Shown: positions 1-8,764, counted from the first letter of the stretch. The stretch: DNA of 38,827 bases from Crocinitomix sp. (GCA_030836155.1 JAURQI010000003.1:1-38827), one strand, 5' to 3'. Numbers and translations are program-made. The notes: a model not told the origin generated them from the sequence alone.

Positions 1-2
1 AA

Positions 3-410
3 GAGCGCTACGCGATAGGTGAAATTGAGAAGGATCTTTACCTCAAATTCTCCGAAAGATTCAAGTGTGAAGTAAGTTCATTGCAAGCAGAAATTCAGAA
101 TCCTGAGATTTCGAGTTCAAACCTTCAAAAAGCAATTGATAAAGCTTTGATGATGTCTTCAAAGCTCCATGAAACATGGACGTTTGGAGATTTGGAACAA
201 AAGAGACAATTGCAAAATTTAGTCTTTCCATCCGGAATAGGTTACGACAAACAAAACGACAGAGTTCAAACCAAACGAGTGAATTCTATTTTCTCTGCAA
301 TCCCTTTACTAACAACGGATTTGGACAAAATAAAAAACGGAGAACCAATCAATTTTGATCAATTCTCCGCTCTAGTGACCTCGGCAGGATTCAAACCTGC
401 AACCGCCTGA
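3..410 (+). CDS. Large serine recombinase, C-terminal part (5' end outside window)
   Basis: The reading frame is open from the first bases of the window to TGA at 408-410, so only the last ~135 residues are present. The segment starts ERYAIGEIEKDLYLKFSERF and continues with a charged helical stretch, then TFGDLEQKRQLQNLVFP and IFSAIPLL, the pattern of the coiled-coil and C-terminal region of Bacteroidota large serine recombinases. The catalytic serine domain would lie upstream and cannot be seen. The last residues (AGFKPATA) are encoded by the antisense of the T-arm and 3' end of tRNA-Arg, as expected for an integrase gene sitting at the attachment site of its own element. Its probable role is integration and excision of the element to the left. 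The family call rests on C-terminal features only. Confidence 0.8.
   Translation, partial: ERYAIGEIEKDLYLKFSERFKCEVSSLQAEIQNPEISSSNLQKAIDKALMMSSKLHETWTFGDLEQKRQLQNLVFPSGIGYDKQNDRVQTKRVNSIFSAIPLLTTDLDKIKNGEPINFDQFSALVTSAGFKPATA
376..410. other. Probable attachment-site overlap between recombinase gene and tRNA-Arg 3' half
   Basis: The recombinase stop codon lies 35 bp inside the tRNA-Arg gene, covering the T arm, 3' acceptor strand and discriminator base. tRNA 3' halves are standard attachment sites for integrative elements, and the integrase is commonly the gene next to the site. The core is probably somewhere within this overlap, and the other copy should lie at the far end of the element, outside the window. 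The exact core boundaries cannot be set from one end alone. Confidence 0.55.
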
Positions 411-449
411 GCCGTAATCAGGTATTCTATTCAGTTGAACTACGAGGCC
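376..449 (-). tRNA. tRNA-Arg (anticodon ACG)
   Basis: Read on the minus strand, the sequence folds as a full cloverleaf of 74 nt without an encoded CCA. The 7-bp acceptor stem is GGCCTCG with CGAGGTC (one G-U pair). The D stem is GTTC with GAAT, the anticodon stem CCTGA with TCAGG around loop TTACGGC, and the T stem GCAGG with CCTGC around TTTGAAT. The anticodon ACG lies at 413-415 and reads CGN arginine codons after A34 deamination. The gene is intact despite the recombinase reading frame crossing its 3' half. Confidence 0.95.
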
Positions 450-494
450 AGTACCCTTTCCCATTTAAGGGGTGATTCCGTTGAATCGGGGGGA

Positions 495-530
495 CAAAGA
501 TACAATTTTTTTCATATTGCCATTCAAAAA
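495..530 (-). promoter_or_regulatory. Bacteroidota-type promoter for tRNA-Arg
   Basis: On the minus strand the -7 box TATCTTTG (495-502) matches the TAnnTTTG consensus of Bacteroidota housekeeping promoters. A TTTTTG box (525-530) lies 22 bp upstream, within the spacing known for this class. It sits about 45 bp before the tRNA 5' end, so a short leader is expected. This is the best promoter match I found in the window. Confidence 0.65.
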
Positions 531-543
531 TGCCAATTTTTGT

Positions 544-819
544 TTAGTGAATTTTTGCGTCGATACCACGTTCGTTTAAAGCGCGTCGCATAGGTAATAA
601 ATCATCCATATCACCTTCTTTTACAGCACACTTCCCATTATAATGGATAATCCATGTGCATTGCTCTGCTTGAACGGTTTCATGTTTACATACCTTCACC
701 AATGAATCAATGACATGGTCAAATGTATTGACTTCATCGTTATATATGACTAGGTTCTTTGAATACACCGTTTGTTTATCAAACGCAACCTTCTCATCTA
801 ATTCTATTTCTGTACTCAT
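544..819 (-). CDS. clpS: ATP-dependent Clp protease adaptor ClpS
   Basis: This 91-residue protein matches ClpS in length and layout: a variable N-terminal tail, then NLVIYNDEVNTFDHVIDSL, which is the conserved Y-N-D-(E/D)-x-N-(T/H) adaptor core, and a second half carrying the helix around KHETVQAEQCTWIIHYNGK. ClpS docks on the N-domain of ClpA/ClpC and delivers N-degron substrates for cytoplasmic proteolysis. The Y-N-D/E-N-T signature lines the N-degron pocket. The start codon lies 10 bp after the stop of the giant gene upstream on the same strand, so the two are probably co-transcribed. The stop is TAA. Confidence 0.93.
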   Translation of the reverse strand: MSTEIELDEKVAFDKQTVYSKNLVIYNDEVNTFDHVIDSLVKVCKHETVQAEQCTWIIHYNGKCAVKEGDMDDLLPMRRALNERGIDAKIH

Positions 820-829
820 CGTTGCTATA

Positions 830-3800
830 TTATTCTTGTTCTAATATTTCACGAGCCTTCTCAATTGAAATCTCATCATACTTATGGTAAGCGATTACTT
901 TGGCATTCTCAAATCCTTTTTCTTTCAAACGCTCTGCTGCAGTTGCAGCTTCTTGGTATTCTCTCACCGAACCTGTAAAGAAGACTGTTAAGTCATCAAT
1001 GGTCTCTTCTTTGTAGATGTTTTCATCCGCCTCATGCAAAAATAATAAGTTTGTGAATTCTGACGGTATATTATCCTCAAACTCTCCTAATTTCACCTTG
1101 AAATATACGGCATCTTTTTCATAGATGAAAGGGTTTGCACTGATTCCCTGCATCTCGTCATACGGGTTAAGCTGATTTAATTCTTCATCATTCAAGATCT
1201 TTTGTCCTTCGTCGTAAGGAATAACATCATATTTATAATAAGTCAAGACTTTCATATCCTCGATTCCTAAATCAGCAAATTCACGCAAACGATCAACGAG
1301 GTCGTCATTCGTCGCTAATTTTGTTGATACCAGACAAGACCTACCTTCGATATCTACCTCTATTTCGAATACATTTTCAGTCTGCAATAAAAGTGTTGCA
1401 AACTCACCTGGAATAGCATCTGCGTATTTCCCGATTAAGATTTTATAGAATACACCTTCTTTAAAATAAGTGACCTTCTCCTCTTCTACTTCAACATTAT
1501 CCGTTGCATCTGTATTCGCTGCTTGTTTACCAACCAATACATCAGCTCCATCTCTGGTCAAAATCGCTAAAGCCTCTTCTAGTGTGATGCGCTCACCATT
1601 AAAATAAGCGGTTACAAAGGCATCTGTAATTCCAATTTCAACCACTTCATCCTTGCGGACGGTTGCCTCTTCTTCTGACAAGAAGATACCCGTTGAATAA
1701 CGTATATAACCATTGTCTGTTCGCTGCGAGTTCAACGGCTGAATATTAAATAAGGCGTTATTCGGAACAGGTTTTGAATAAACCCCGATCTGCACCGTAT
1801 AGAATAATCCATCTATAATTTCAACTTGGTTAGCTTTCGCAGCATTTGGTGTATTGGTATAATAAGCAACCTCAGCACGCTCCGTGTCATTGTTTGGTGT
1901 AAAGTCAAGTGTATTGCTTTGATCTGTGTATGTTCCAGCGTTGCCGTTGTTGTTCGTATTGTCTGTATTATTTGTGTTGTCGGTGTTGTTTGTATTATCG
2001 GTGTTGTCCGTATTATCGGTTAGATCTGTATTATCGGTGTTATTCGTGTTATTGCTATTATCCGAATTATTGACGAACTGTGTTTCATCCACCTCTCCGA
2101 TACATTCAATGACACCTGCTTCAATTTGTCGTGCACGATCAACGGTGATGCGATCTCCATTGCAATAAGCCACTATAAATGCGTCAGTATAACCGATTGG
2201 TCTAATTTGATTTCTAGCTCCAAATGCAGCATCAAACTCAGTGAAATACCCAACCATATATCGTGTAATTCCATTCGCTAATTTCTCACCTGAGATTGGA
2301 GCAAATTCTTTAAAATGATCTTGCGGCAATGGTTTTCTAAATGCTCCTACCTGAACTTTATAAACTAATCCACTTGTTTTCTGTCCTACTGGAATCGGAT
2401 TTTCTTCGTTATAAACCTCTCCTTCGGTACGACGGAAGATATTCTCCGTTACCTCAATTGGTGTTTCGAAATCAGTATTGACATCTGGTTGCTTTTCACG
2501 CGGCGCAACGTCTTGTGTGGCCAATGCCATCATATTCTCTTGATCAGTCTCAGACTGTGTATTCAAAATATTATTCGCTTTTTCGTAACTGGCCAGTGCT
2601 TCGTCTCTCAGTGATTTTTGCGCTGCTTTTAGTGAATCGATACGATCAGCCGTTTCTTGGTAATCTTTGTTGTTCTCGACATTATCAATCGGATCACCTT
2701 CTAGTAGAATGGCTTCACGATACGTGCGCTGTTTTCTTGCGTTTAATTCTTTTAATTCATCATCAATGGCCTTGGCTTGATTCATTTTCTCATCACCGGC
2801 TAGTTGGTTTTGATAATATTCTTCGTAGGTTTCTGATGTCGCCAATTCTTCTGTTGTCTCTTCATCAACTGTAATATTAACTTCCGTTGGAACGGTAGCT
2901 AAAACTTTCTCTTCATCAGCTGCTGCGCGTTCTGCCTTCGCCTCTGTCTGATCCGCTCTGGACTGCAATGTATTGGCTTTGTTCTCTGCTTCATCGGCTT
3001 CTAATAAAATGGCTTCTTTATACTTCTTTTTGACGGTCTCCGCACTATCTCTTAATTCGTTGGCGCGATCGTAATAATTATTCGCTAGTTCACGTAATTC
3101 CGCAGCCTCATCCATTAATTGTGTTGATTGACGATCGGCAGGATTCTCTGCGACATCTGTAACGACTCCCGGCTCCTCTTCTGCTGATAATAATATTGCT
3201 GAACGATATACGCGCTCTGCACGTTCTGTGAGGTCTTTCGCTTCTTCTTCTAACTGCAATGCTTCACTTAATAATTCATTCGCTTTAACAGGGTCTTTCT
3301 CATCTGCTGCATCTGCCCGCAATGACTTGGCGTGATTCATCTTCACTTCTGCAGTTGCTAGATCCTGATCGGCTTGCTTAACAGCGTCTGCCAGTCCTGC
3401 GCTTTGAATCTGGGCAGAATTTTCTGCCGATTGTTGATCTACTGTTAAGTTCTCTTTGGTTGTTTGTACCTCAGCTTCATTAACCGGGCCGAGTTCTTCT
3501 ATAATTTCATTTTCAATCTTCGCTTTTTTGCTTTCGATCTTTTCGATTTCTTTATCGATTTTCGCCTGTTCTTTCTCGTCGTTTGTGGCTGCTCGTTGCG
3601 CTTCTAGGTCTGATAAATCATTATCCAATTCTTTGACCTCCTCAATGTCTGCTGCAAAATCCTGCATCACCGCCTTACCTTCTGGGCTGTTGAAGTTATC
3701 AGCTTTCATTTCTGTAATCTCTACTTCTTGTCCTTCTACTGCAGCAATCGCGGCATTATTTTGCTCGATTTCACTTTTAATTGACTCTTGCAATTCTTCT

Positions 3801-6800
3801 AATTTATCTAATTCTTCCTCATAAATATATCCTAAGGTGGGGTCTTCTTCCCACTCTTCCTGAACCGTTTCGATTTTAGATGAAATGGCGGCAAACAGCT
3901 GTTCATTCAACTCATTTTTACGTGTTAACTTATCGATTTCAGACAGTTCACTGTTGTCAATATTTGCAATTTTCGCCTCATAATCTGGCATTAACTCTCC
4001 AATACTAATTTGAGGACGCGCTTCTAAATTACCTCCTAATTGTGCAATCTGATCATCGTTTATTCTAATTGCATTTAAGGTTGATCGTTTGATATTTTCA
4101 ACCTTCAAAATATCCTGATCAATGAGTGCCATTTCCTCTGGTGAATTCGCTTCAGCACGCTCATTTTTCAAATCATCTAAACGTTGGTCGACAAGGGACA
4201 TCAATTGGTCGCTTAATTCATTTTCACGCTTCATCTTGTCAACATCCGATCCTTCTCCATCTCTGATTGCCTTAATATCCCTTTCATAATTCGGCATCAA
4301 TTCACCAATTGATATTTCAGCACGTTGATTGTCTGAATTATTATTATCTGGATTATTGTTCTCAGCCACCTCATCTGCATTAGCAAGATCTGTTTCCTTC
4401 GATGCAATATCTTCTTCCACACCATTCTTGATCACTTCCAACTGTGCCAATTGATCATCAATTTCATCCGCTCTTTGAGGCTGCTCATTTTTCTCCTTTT
4501 CCAGTTGATCTTTTTTCCAATTAACTGCGGCTAACAGCATTTCATGCAAGTCAATTTCTTCTTGCAAGCGCTGTTTAAGCGGGGCTCCACTTGTTCTAAC
4601 TTTTTCTAAATCTGACGCATAATCTGGCATCAAATCACCAATTGAAATGGTTGCTCTGTTATCTGGATTATTATTGTTATTGTCCGTGTCCACAACATCT
4701 GAAAGAGTCGAAGCGGTTTCGGTATCCGCCATAATTTCCATTTTCAACTCTGTTTGCAATGATTTTAGGGCTTCCTCGCGCTGGGTAATTTCCTCTTCCA
4801 ATTCAGGGTGCAACATTTTCATTTGCTCTACCTGCTCCAACTCAGCCTCTATTAAATCAACACTTTGTTCTTTGACTGCTATTTTGTCCAACATTTTTTG
4901 TTTATCGGATTGGTTGGACGCTTCAATCGCTTCGATTTGCTCTTCGTAATTCGGAGTAACATCAGCTAATGTTGGATTCGTAATGATTGTCTCTGCAGAT
5001 GTAGCAGGTAACAATGGTAGATCAGGGTTTTCTTCGATCGTTGTTTTGATCTCGTTTAATCTTTCTTTTTCTTCGGCTTCTGCGACGGTCAAATCACCTG
5101 AAACTTCTTTGGATGCAATTTCTTCTAGACGCTCATTGATCTTTTCTAAGGTTTCTTGATTCAATTTCTCAGTCGCTGTCCGTTTTGTTTCGTCACTCGG
5201 AAGTTTTTCGATTTTATCGATCTCTATTTGATATTCATTATTTACCGCTGCAACATTCGCAGGTGACTCATAATTCATAACCAACGGTTGATTTTGATCT
5301 AACCATTTTTGGTTGGAGTCTATTTCATCCATTAAGTCTTCCTCTAATTTAGACAAGGACTTCTGACGTTTTTTAATTGTTTTATTATCCGGATTTTTAG
5401 CTAATAATCGTTCCATCCGCTCCATTTCGTTTCGCGCAGCGACTAATATTTCTTGATTCAGTTTATTCTCTTTCGATTTACGATCATACTCATCTGTGAT
5501 TCCTTCAATCACCTTCATCCGTCTCTCGTAATCGCGTACCAAATCAGAAGCCGAAACGTCCGTACTCAATGATTCAGGATCAATATTCTCAGGCTCTACT
5601 ATGGCTTGGTTTTTATTCGCTTTGAGATCATCTACCAATTCTTCAAGAATGACTAATTCTTCTTTCGCTGTTGCATTTTCCGGATCTGAGGCGATGATCG
5701 CATTCAGTTCTTGAATTCGTTCATTCCCTTTTTCGATCATGATCTCATTGGCATCCTCAATGGCTTGATTCCGCTCATCATCGGCCAGCTCCCAAGCTTC
5801 ATTAATTTTACGTTGATAATCTTCATCCAATCCTACAATCACTTCATCTTTTGATGGACCTCCTTGATTATCATTAGCTGCTAGCCAAGTGCTGTTTTCA
5901 TTATTTTCGTTTTGGATATCACGTTCCAAATTCGATAGATTTTCTAGACGTTCTTGAATATTCTTTGCTTTCGGATACTCTTCTTCTAAGCGTTGTAGTT
6001 TTTTCTTTTCTTTTTGGATTTCCTGAATGAGTCGGTTATTCAATTCATTGGTCGCTTTTCTGCGATCAGCTTCATTCACTATTTCTCCAATCGCTTCTTT
6101 TTCGGCTTGGTAACCTGGCAGGATCGTTCCTTCATCAACCGAAGCTGATATATTGTCTGGATCTTCATCAATGACCGTAAATTCAGACTCTTTTTGCGCT
6201 CTTAAATCTTCCAAGCGCGCTAATTCTTCATCTATTTGACGCTGTTTCTCTGCAGATGCGAGTAAACGCTCTTCCTGCAAACGCTGACGCTGTTTATCGA
6301 TAGCCTCGTTCCAATCCTGCAAGTTATAGTTGTTTGTAGTCTCATCACTTGCATAAAGGTCAATATTAAAGGAGGAAACATTGTTCGACTCTAATATTTG
6401 ATCGACTACTTGGAGGTTCTCCGTTAAATCATTGGTCTCTACCTTATTCGCTATAGCGCTCCGCTCCTGTGCCGATAAGTCTTTTGTTAGTTCAGGTGTA
6501 TTGTTTTCATCTTTTAAAATAGTGGCAGCAGCAAGTCCTTCTCTTACGGTTTTGTTTTGCCCCATGACTTTATCTAGAGCTTCTTTCTTAGCCTCTATTT
6601 GCTCATCAAATAATAGAATATCCGATTCATTTGCGCTAATCTTACGCTCCAATTCTTCAATTACTTTTTTCTTTTTCTCGTTCTTGATGCGCTCTTTCAG
6701 TCGTTCGTTTTCTTTTTGTAACTCACGCTTACTGCTCACCAGTGTTGAAATTTCTTCACTTAACTCTTGTACTTTCTTCTGTTCATTAGCTCCGGATTTT

Positions 6801-8764
6801 AATTTTTCAACCAGTACCGTTTCACCATCAGCATCCACTGCTACTTGCTCTTTAAAGAAGGATTGATTGTTTCGCACCAAGCTCGTAATAGCGGCCCTAT
6901 CGTCATCAGGCAAGGCCTTTGTCTGTTGAATTAGACTTTCAGTTGTTGCCAGAATCTGTTCTTTTTCTTGGATGGATTCCTCGAGGATATTCGTTATGCT
7001 CATCAAGTTATTAGCTTCATCATTTAGTCGTTCGATCTCTGCTTTTTTCTCAATAACCTTTTCTAATGTTCGGGTCTTTTCAGCGCCGGATAATCCTTCA
7101 GCTTTTTGAATTAAAGCATTTAACTCAACCATTTTCTCATTGGCTTCATCACTTTTTTGTTCGGCTAGGTTATAGGCAATATTTAATTGTCTTTCTTCTT
7201 CCAGTTTAACCTCCAGTAAATCTTCTTTCTCATCTATTAGAATGGTTTCTAAACTCTCTTTTGTAGTGTAAGGATCTAGTCCGGCATCAACAAATATCTT
7301 ATCCGTTTCCTTTAATGCATCTAAAGAGTCTAAATTGAAATCAGCAGCGTTAGGTGGCAACTTTGACATTTCACGGTAAACCTCGGCCATAACAGCCAAT
7401 GGGTCATCAACATCATTCCCTAGCGCACTAATCTCAAGATATTCTTGACCGTCCACCAACTTTAAGGTCATGGTTTGCGAATAGGGCAAAAACTCGCGCC
7501 TCCCTGGCACATCGATTACTTGTCCGAAGATGTTTTCGCTGTTCTTGGGTTCAATGGCAAAACGATATTTACCGCTCTTTGGTAAGGTGATTAAATAATC
7601 TCCATTTGATTTTTTCGAGTTAAAGGTTCCGATTTGTGTACCGGTAGAAAAGTCGGTGATAATAATGGTTAGTTCTTTATCGCCTGGATCAATTTCATTA
7701 AAGAAATTTCCTTTAATCACAGCCATTTGCATAGGTATACGCTCTACCCGGACCTTATAAACGGTTAGATTTCCTTGCTTGCTCTCTCTTGAAGAGGAGA
7801 AATAAGCGTTACGATCGAGACTATCGACTACAAAAAGAAGATCATCATCAGGCGAACTGATGGCAAAGTCCATATTCTCAGGTGGGCCAAAACTTTGTGT
7901 ATTCGCATTGTATTTAGAACGGAAAACGTCATAGCCCCCCATGGAGTTATGCCCTTTTGAACAGAAATAAAGGTATTGTCCGTTGGGATGCATATAGGCA
8001 AAAGCGTCGTCCTCATCGGTATTGACTTGCCCTCTTACCTTTTGCGCCATTGACCATTCACCTCCAGGTAGTTTTTGCTTGACGTAAATATCTAATCCGG
8101 TTGTACCATCTTCACCATAACTGGAATAATAAATATATGGTGACTCAGCTGGGAAATGAATGACTGGACGGTGATTCATTTTCTTATCCCACTTCGTTTG
8201 AAATTCGTCGGTAACGAGCAATGTTCCTCCGATATCACTTAAGTCGTATAGGTCATAGAAATTATCACTTCCCAATTCGCTCTTCCCCATTACTACCATG
8301 TCGGTAACGGTTGATAATAATTTCTTACCACTCTTACAGGATTCAATATCCACATCCACCGGATACTTCTTTAGATCTTTTGGAGGTGCAACTTGTTGGT
8401 ATTTTTGATAGGCCCTTAGGGCTTCATTAAATTGGTAGTTTAAGTGATAGGCTCTACCCAAAAAATAATGCGCACGAATATCTATCCCACCACTTGAAGT
8501 AGCGTAGACGAGGCGATTAATGGCGCCTTCTACATCCTTTGAGCCGTTCAGCAAACAAACACCGTATCTAAAATTTAGATCATAGTCTCGCGGACGACTG
8601 GTGATGACACTCGCGTATAATTTTTCTGCCGCTAGCCAATTTTCATCATCAAAATAAGCATCCGCTTGTTCGCGTTTTTCCTCAATAGTCTCCTGAGCAT
8701 AGGACAGACTGGTTGCTGTCCAGCAAAAGAAAGTAGCTAGTATGACAATTAAAGAATATTTCAT
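830..8764 (-). CDS. Giant exported TPR-PD40-CRD/coiled-coil/SPOR-repeat protein, PorE-like front half
   Basis: This 2644-residue protein starts with a Sec signal peptide ending near A23. Residues ~25-140 look like TPR helices. Residues ~185-345 carry PD40/WD40-like propeller blades (IYYSSYGEDGTTGLDIYV, YLYFCSKGHNSMGGYDVF, NAYFSSSRESKQGNLTVY). Residues ~348-440 look like a carboxypeptidase-regulatory-like beta domain. Residues ~455-2090 are charged, Glu/Lys-rich predicted coiled coil containing at least eight ~95-110-residue repeats. Four SPOR-like repeats start near 2128, 2318, 2436 and 2551, with an Asn/Asp/Thr tract at ~2231-2273. TPR-PD40-CRD is the order in the T9SS protein PorE, which ends in an OmpA-like peptidoglycan-binding domain. 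Here SPOR-like repeats, a fold known to bind denuded glycan strands, occupy the C-terminus. I infer a periplasmic or outer-membrane-associated protein tethered to peptidoglycan. A direct T9SS or gliding role is unproven. Confidence 0.8.
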   Translation of the reverse strand: MKYSLIVILATFFCWTATSLSYAQETIEEKREQADAYFDDENWLAAEKLYASVITSRPRDYDLNFRYGVCLLNGSKDVEGAINRLVYATSSGGIDIRAHYFLGRAYHLNYQFNEALRAYQKYQQVAPPKDLKKYPVDVDIESCKSGKKLLSTVTDMVVMGKSELGSDNFYDLYDLSDIGGTLLVTDEFQTKWDKKMNHRPVIHFPAESPYIYYSSYGEDGTTGLDIYVKQKLPGGEWSMAQKVRGQVNTDEDDAFAYMHPNGQYLYFCSKGHNSMGGYDVFRSKYNANTQSFGPPENMDFAISSPDDDLLFVVDSLDRNAYFSSSRESKQGNLTVYKVRVERIPMQMAVIKGNFFNEIDPGDKELTIIITDFSTGTQIGTFNSKKSNGDYLITLPKSGKYRFAIEPKNSENIFGQVIDVPGRREFLPYSQTMTLKLVDGQEYLEISALGNDVDDPLAVMAEVYREMSKLPPNAADFNLDSLDALKETDKIFVDAGLDPYTTKESLETILIDEKEDLLEVKLEEERQLNIAYNLAEQKSDEANEKMVELNALIQKAEGLSGAEKTRTLEKVIEKKAEIERLNDEANNLMSITNILEESIQEKEQILATTESLIQQTKALPDDDRAAITSLVRNNQSFFKEQVAVDADGETVLVEKLKSGANEQKKVQELSEEISTLVSSKRELQKENERLKERIKNEKKKKVIEELERKISANESDILLFDEQIEAKKEALDKVMGQNKTVREGLAAATILKDENNTPELTKDLSAQERSAIANKVETNDLTENLQVVDQILESNNVSSFNIDLYASDETTNNYNLQDWNEAIDKQRQRLQEERLLASAEKQRQIDEELARLEDLRAQKESEFTVIDEDPDNISASVDEGTILPGYQAEKEAIGEIVNEADRRKATNELNNRLIQEIQKEKKKLQRLEEEYPKAKNIQERLENLSNLERDIQNENNENSTWLAANDNQGGPSKDEVIVGLDEDYQRKINEAWELADDERNQAIEDANEIMIEKGNERIQELNAIIASDPENATAKEELVILEELVDDLKANKNQAIVEPENIDPESLSTDVSASDLVRDYERRMKVIEGITDEYDRKSKENKLNQEILVAARNEMERMERLLAKNPDNKTIKKRQKSLSKLEEDLMDEIDSNQKWLDQNQPLVMNYESPANVAAVNNEYQIEIDKIEKLPSDETKRTATEKLNQETLEKINERLEEIASKEVSGDLTVAEAEEKERLNEIKTTIEENPDLPLLPATSAETIITNPTLADVTPNYEEQIEAIEASNQSDKQKMLDKIAVKEQSVDLIEAELEQVEQMKMLHPELEEEITQREEALKSLQTELKMEIMADTETASTLSDVVDTDNNNNNPDNRATISIGDLMPDYASDLEKVRTSGAPLKQRLQEEIDLHEMLLAAVNWKKDQLEKEKNEQPQRADEIDDQLAQLEVIKNGVEEDIASKETDLANADEVAENNNPDNNNSDNQRAEISIGELMPNYERDIKAIRDGEGSDVDKMKRENELSDQLMSLVDQRLDDLKNERAEANSPEEMALIDQDILKVENIKRSTLNAIRINDDQIAQLGGNLEARPQISIGELMPDYEAKIANIDNSELSEIDKLTRKNELNEQLFAAISSKIETVQEEWEEDPTLGYIYEEELDKLEELQESIKSEIEQNNAAIAAVEGQEVEITEMKADNFNSPEGKAVMQDFAADIEEVKELDNDLSDLEAQRAATNDEKEQAKIDKEIEKIESKKAKIENEIIEELGPVNEAEVQTTKENLTVDQQSAENSAQIQSAGLADAVKQADQDLATAEVKMNHAKSLRADAADEKDPVKANELLSEALQLEEEAKDLTERAERVYRSAILLSAEEEPGVVTDVAENPADRQSTQLMDEAAELRELANNYYDRANELRDSAETVKKKYKEAILLEADEAENKANTLQSRADQTEAKAERAAADEEKVLATVPTEVNITVDEETTEELATSETYEEYYQNQLAGDEKMNQAKAIDDELKELNARKQRTYREAILLEGDPIDNVENNKDYQETADRIDSLKAAQKSLRDEALASYEKANNILNTQSETDQENMMALATQDVAPREKQPDVNTDFETPIEVTENIFRRTEGEVYNEENPIPVGQKTSGLVYKVQVGAFRKPLPQDHFKEFAPISGEKLANGITRYMVGYFTEFDAAFGARNQIRPIGYTDAFIVAYCNGDRITVDRARQIEAGVIECIGEVDETQFVNNSDNSNNTNNTDNTDLTDNTDNTDNTNNTDNTNNTDNTNNNGNAGTYTDQSNTLDFTPNNDTERAEVAYYTNTPNAAKANQVEIIDGLFYTVQIGVYSKPVPNNALFNIQPLNSQRTDNGYIRYSTGIFLSEEEATVRKDEVVEIGITDAFVTAYFNGERITLEEALAILTRDGADVLVGKQAANTDATDNVEVEEEKVTYFKEGVFYKILIGKYADAIPGEFATLLLQTENVFEIEVDIEGRSCLVSTKLATNDDLVDRLREFADLGIEDMKVLTYYKYDVIPYDEGQKILNDEELNQLNPYDEMQGISANPFIYEKDAVYFKVKLGEFEDNIPSEFTNLLFLHEADENIYKEETIDDLTVFFTGSVREYQEAATAAERLKEKGFENAKVIAYHKYDEISIEKAREILEQE
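1944..2071 (-). repeat. Tandem Asn/Asp/Thr-encoding repeat tract inside the giant gene
   Basis: Roughly 125 bp of imperfect 9-bp units, grouping into ~18-bp units, encode runs of DNT and NNT triplets (for example TDNTDNTDNTNNTDNT). The codons vary between units at third positions, so the tract is not a simple homogeneous microsatellite, but unit-to-unit similarity is high enough for length change by slippage. It forms a flexible linker between the first and second SPOR-like repeats. The Leu in TDLTDN is the only bulky hydrophobic residue in the run. Confidence 0.85.

Noticed and set aside
517-536. Imperfect inverted repeat after clpS as a terminator
   Set aside because: The stem has an internal mismatch, no T run follows it on the minus strand, and it overlaps the -33 box of the tRNA promoter.
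1826-2168. Plus-strand reading frames full of Val/Leu/Ser repeats
   Set aside because: They are antisense to the DNT/NNT tract of the giant gene, whose codons read as hydrophobic repeats on the other strand. There is no start signal or independent evidence.
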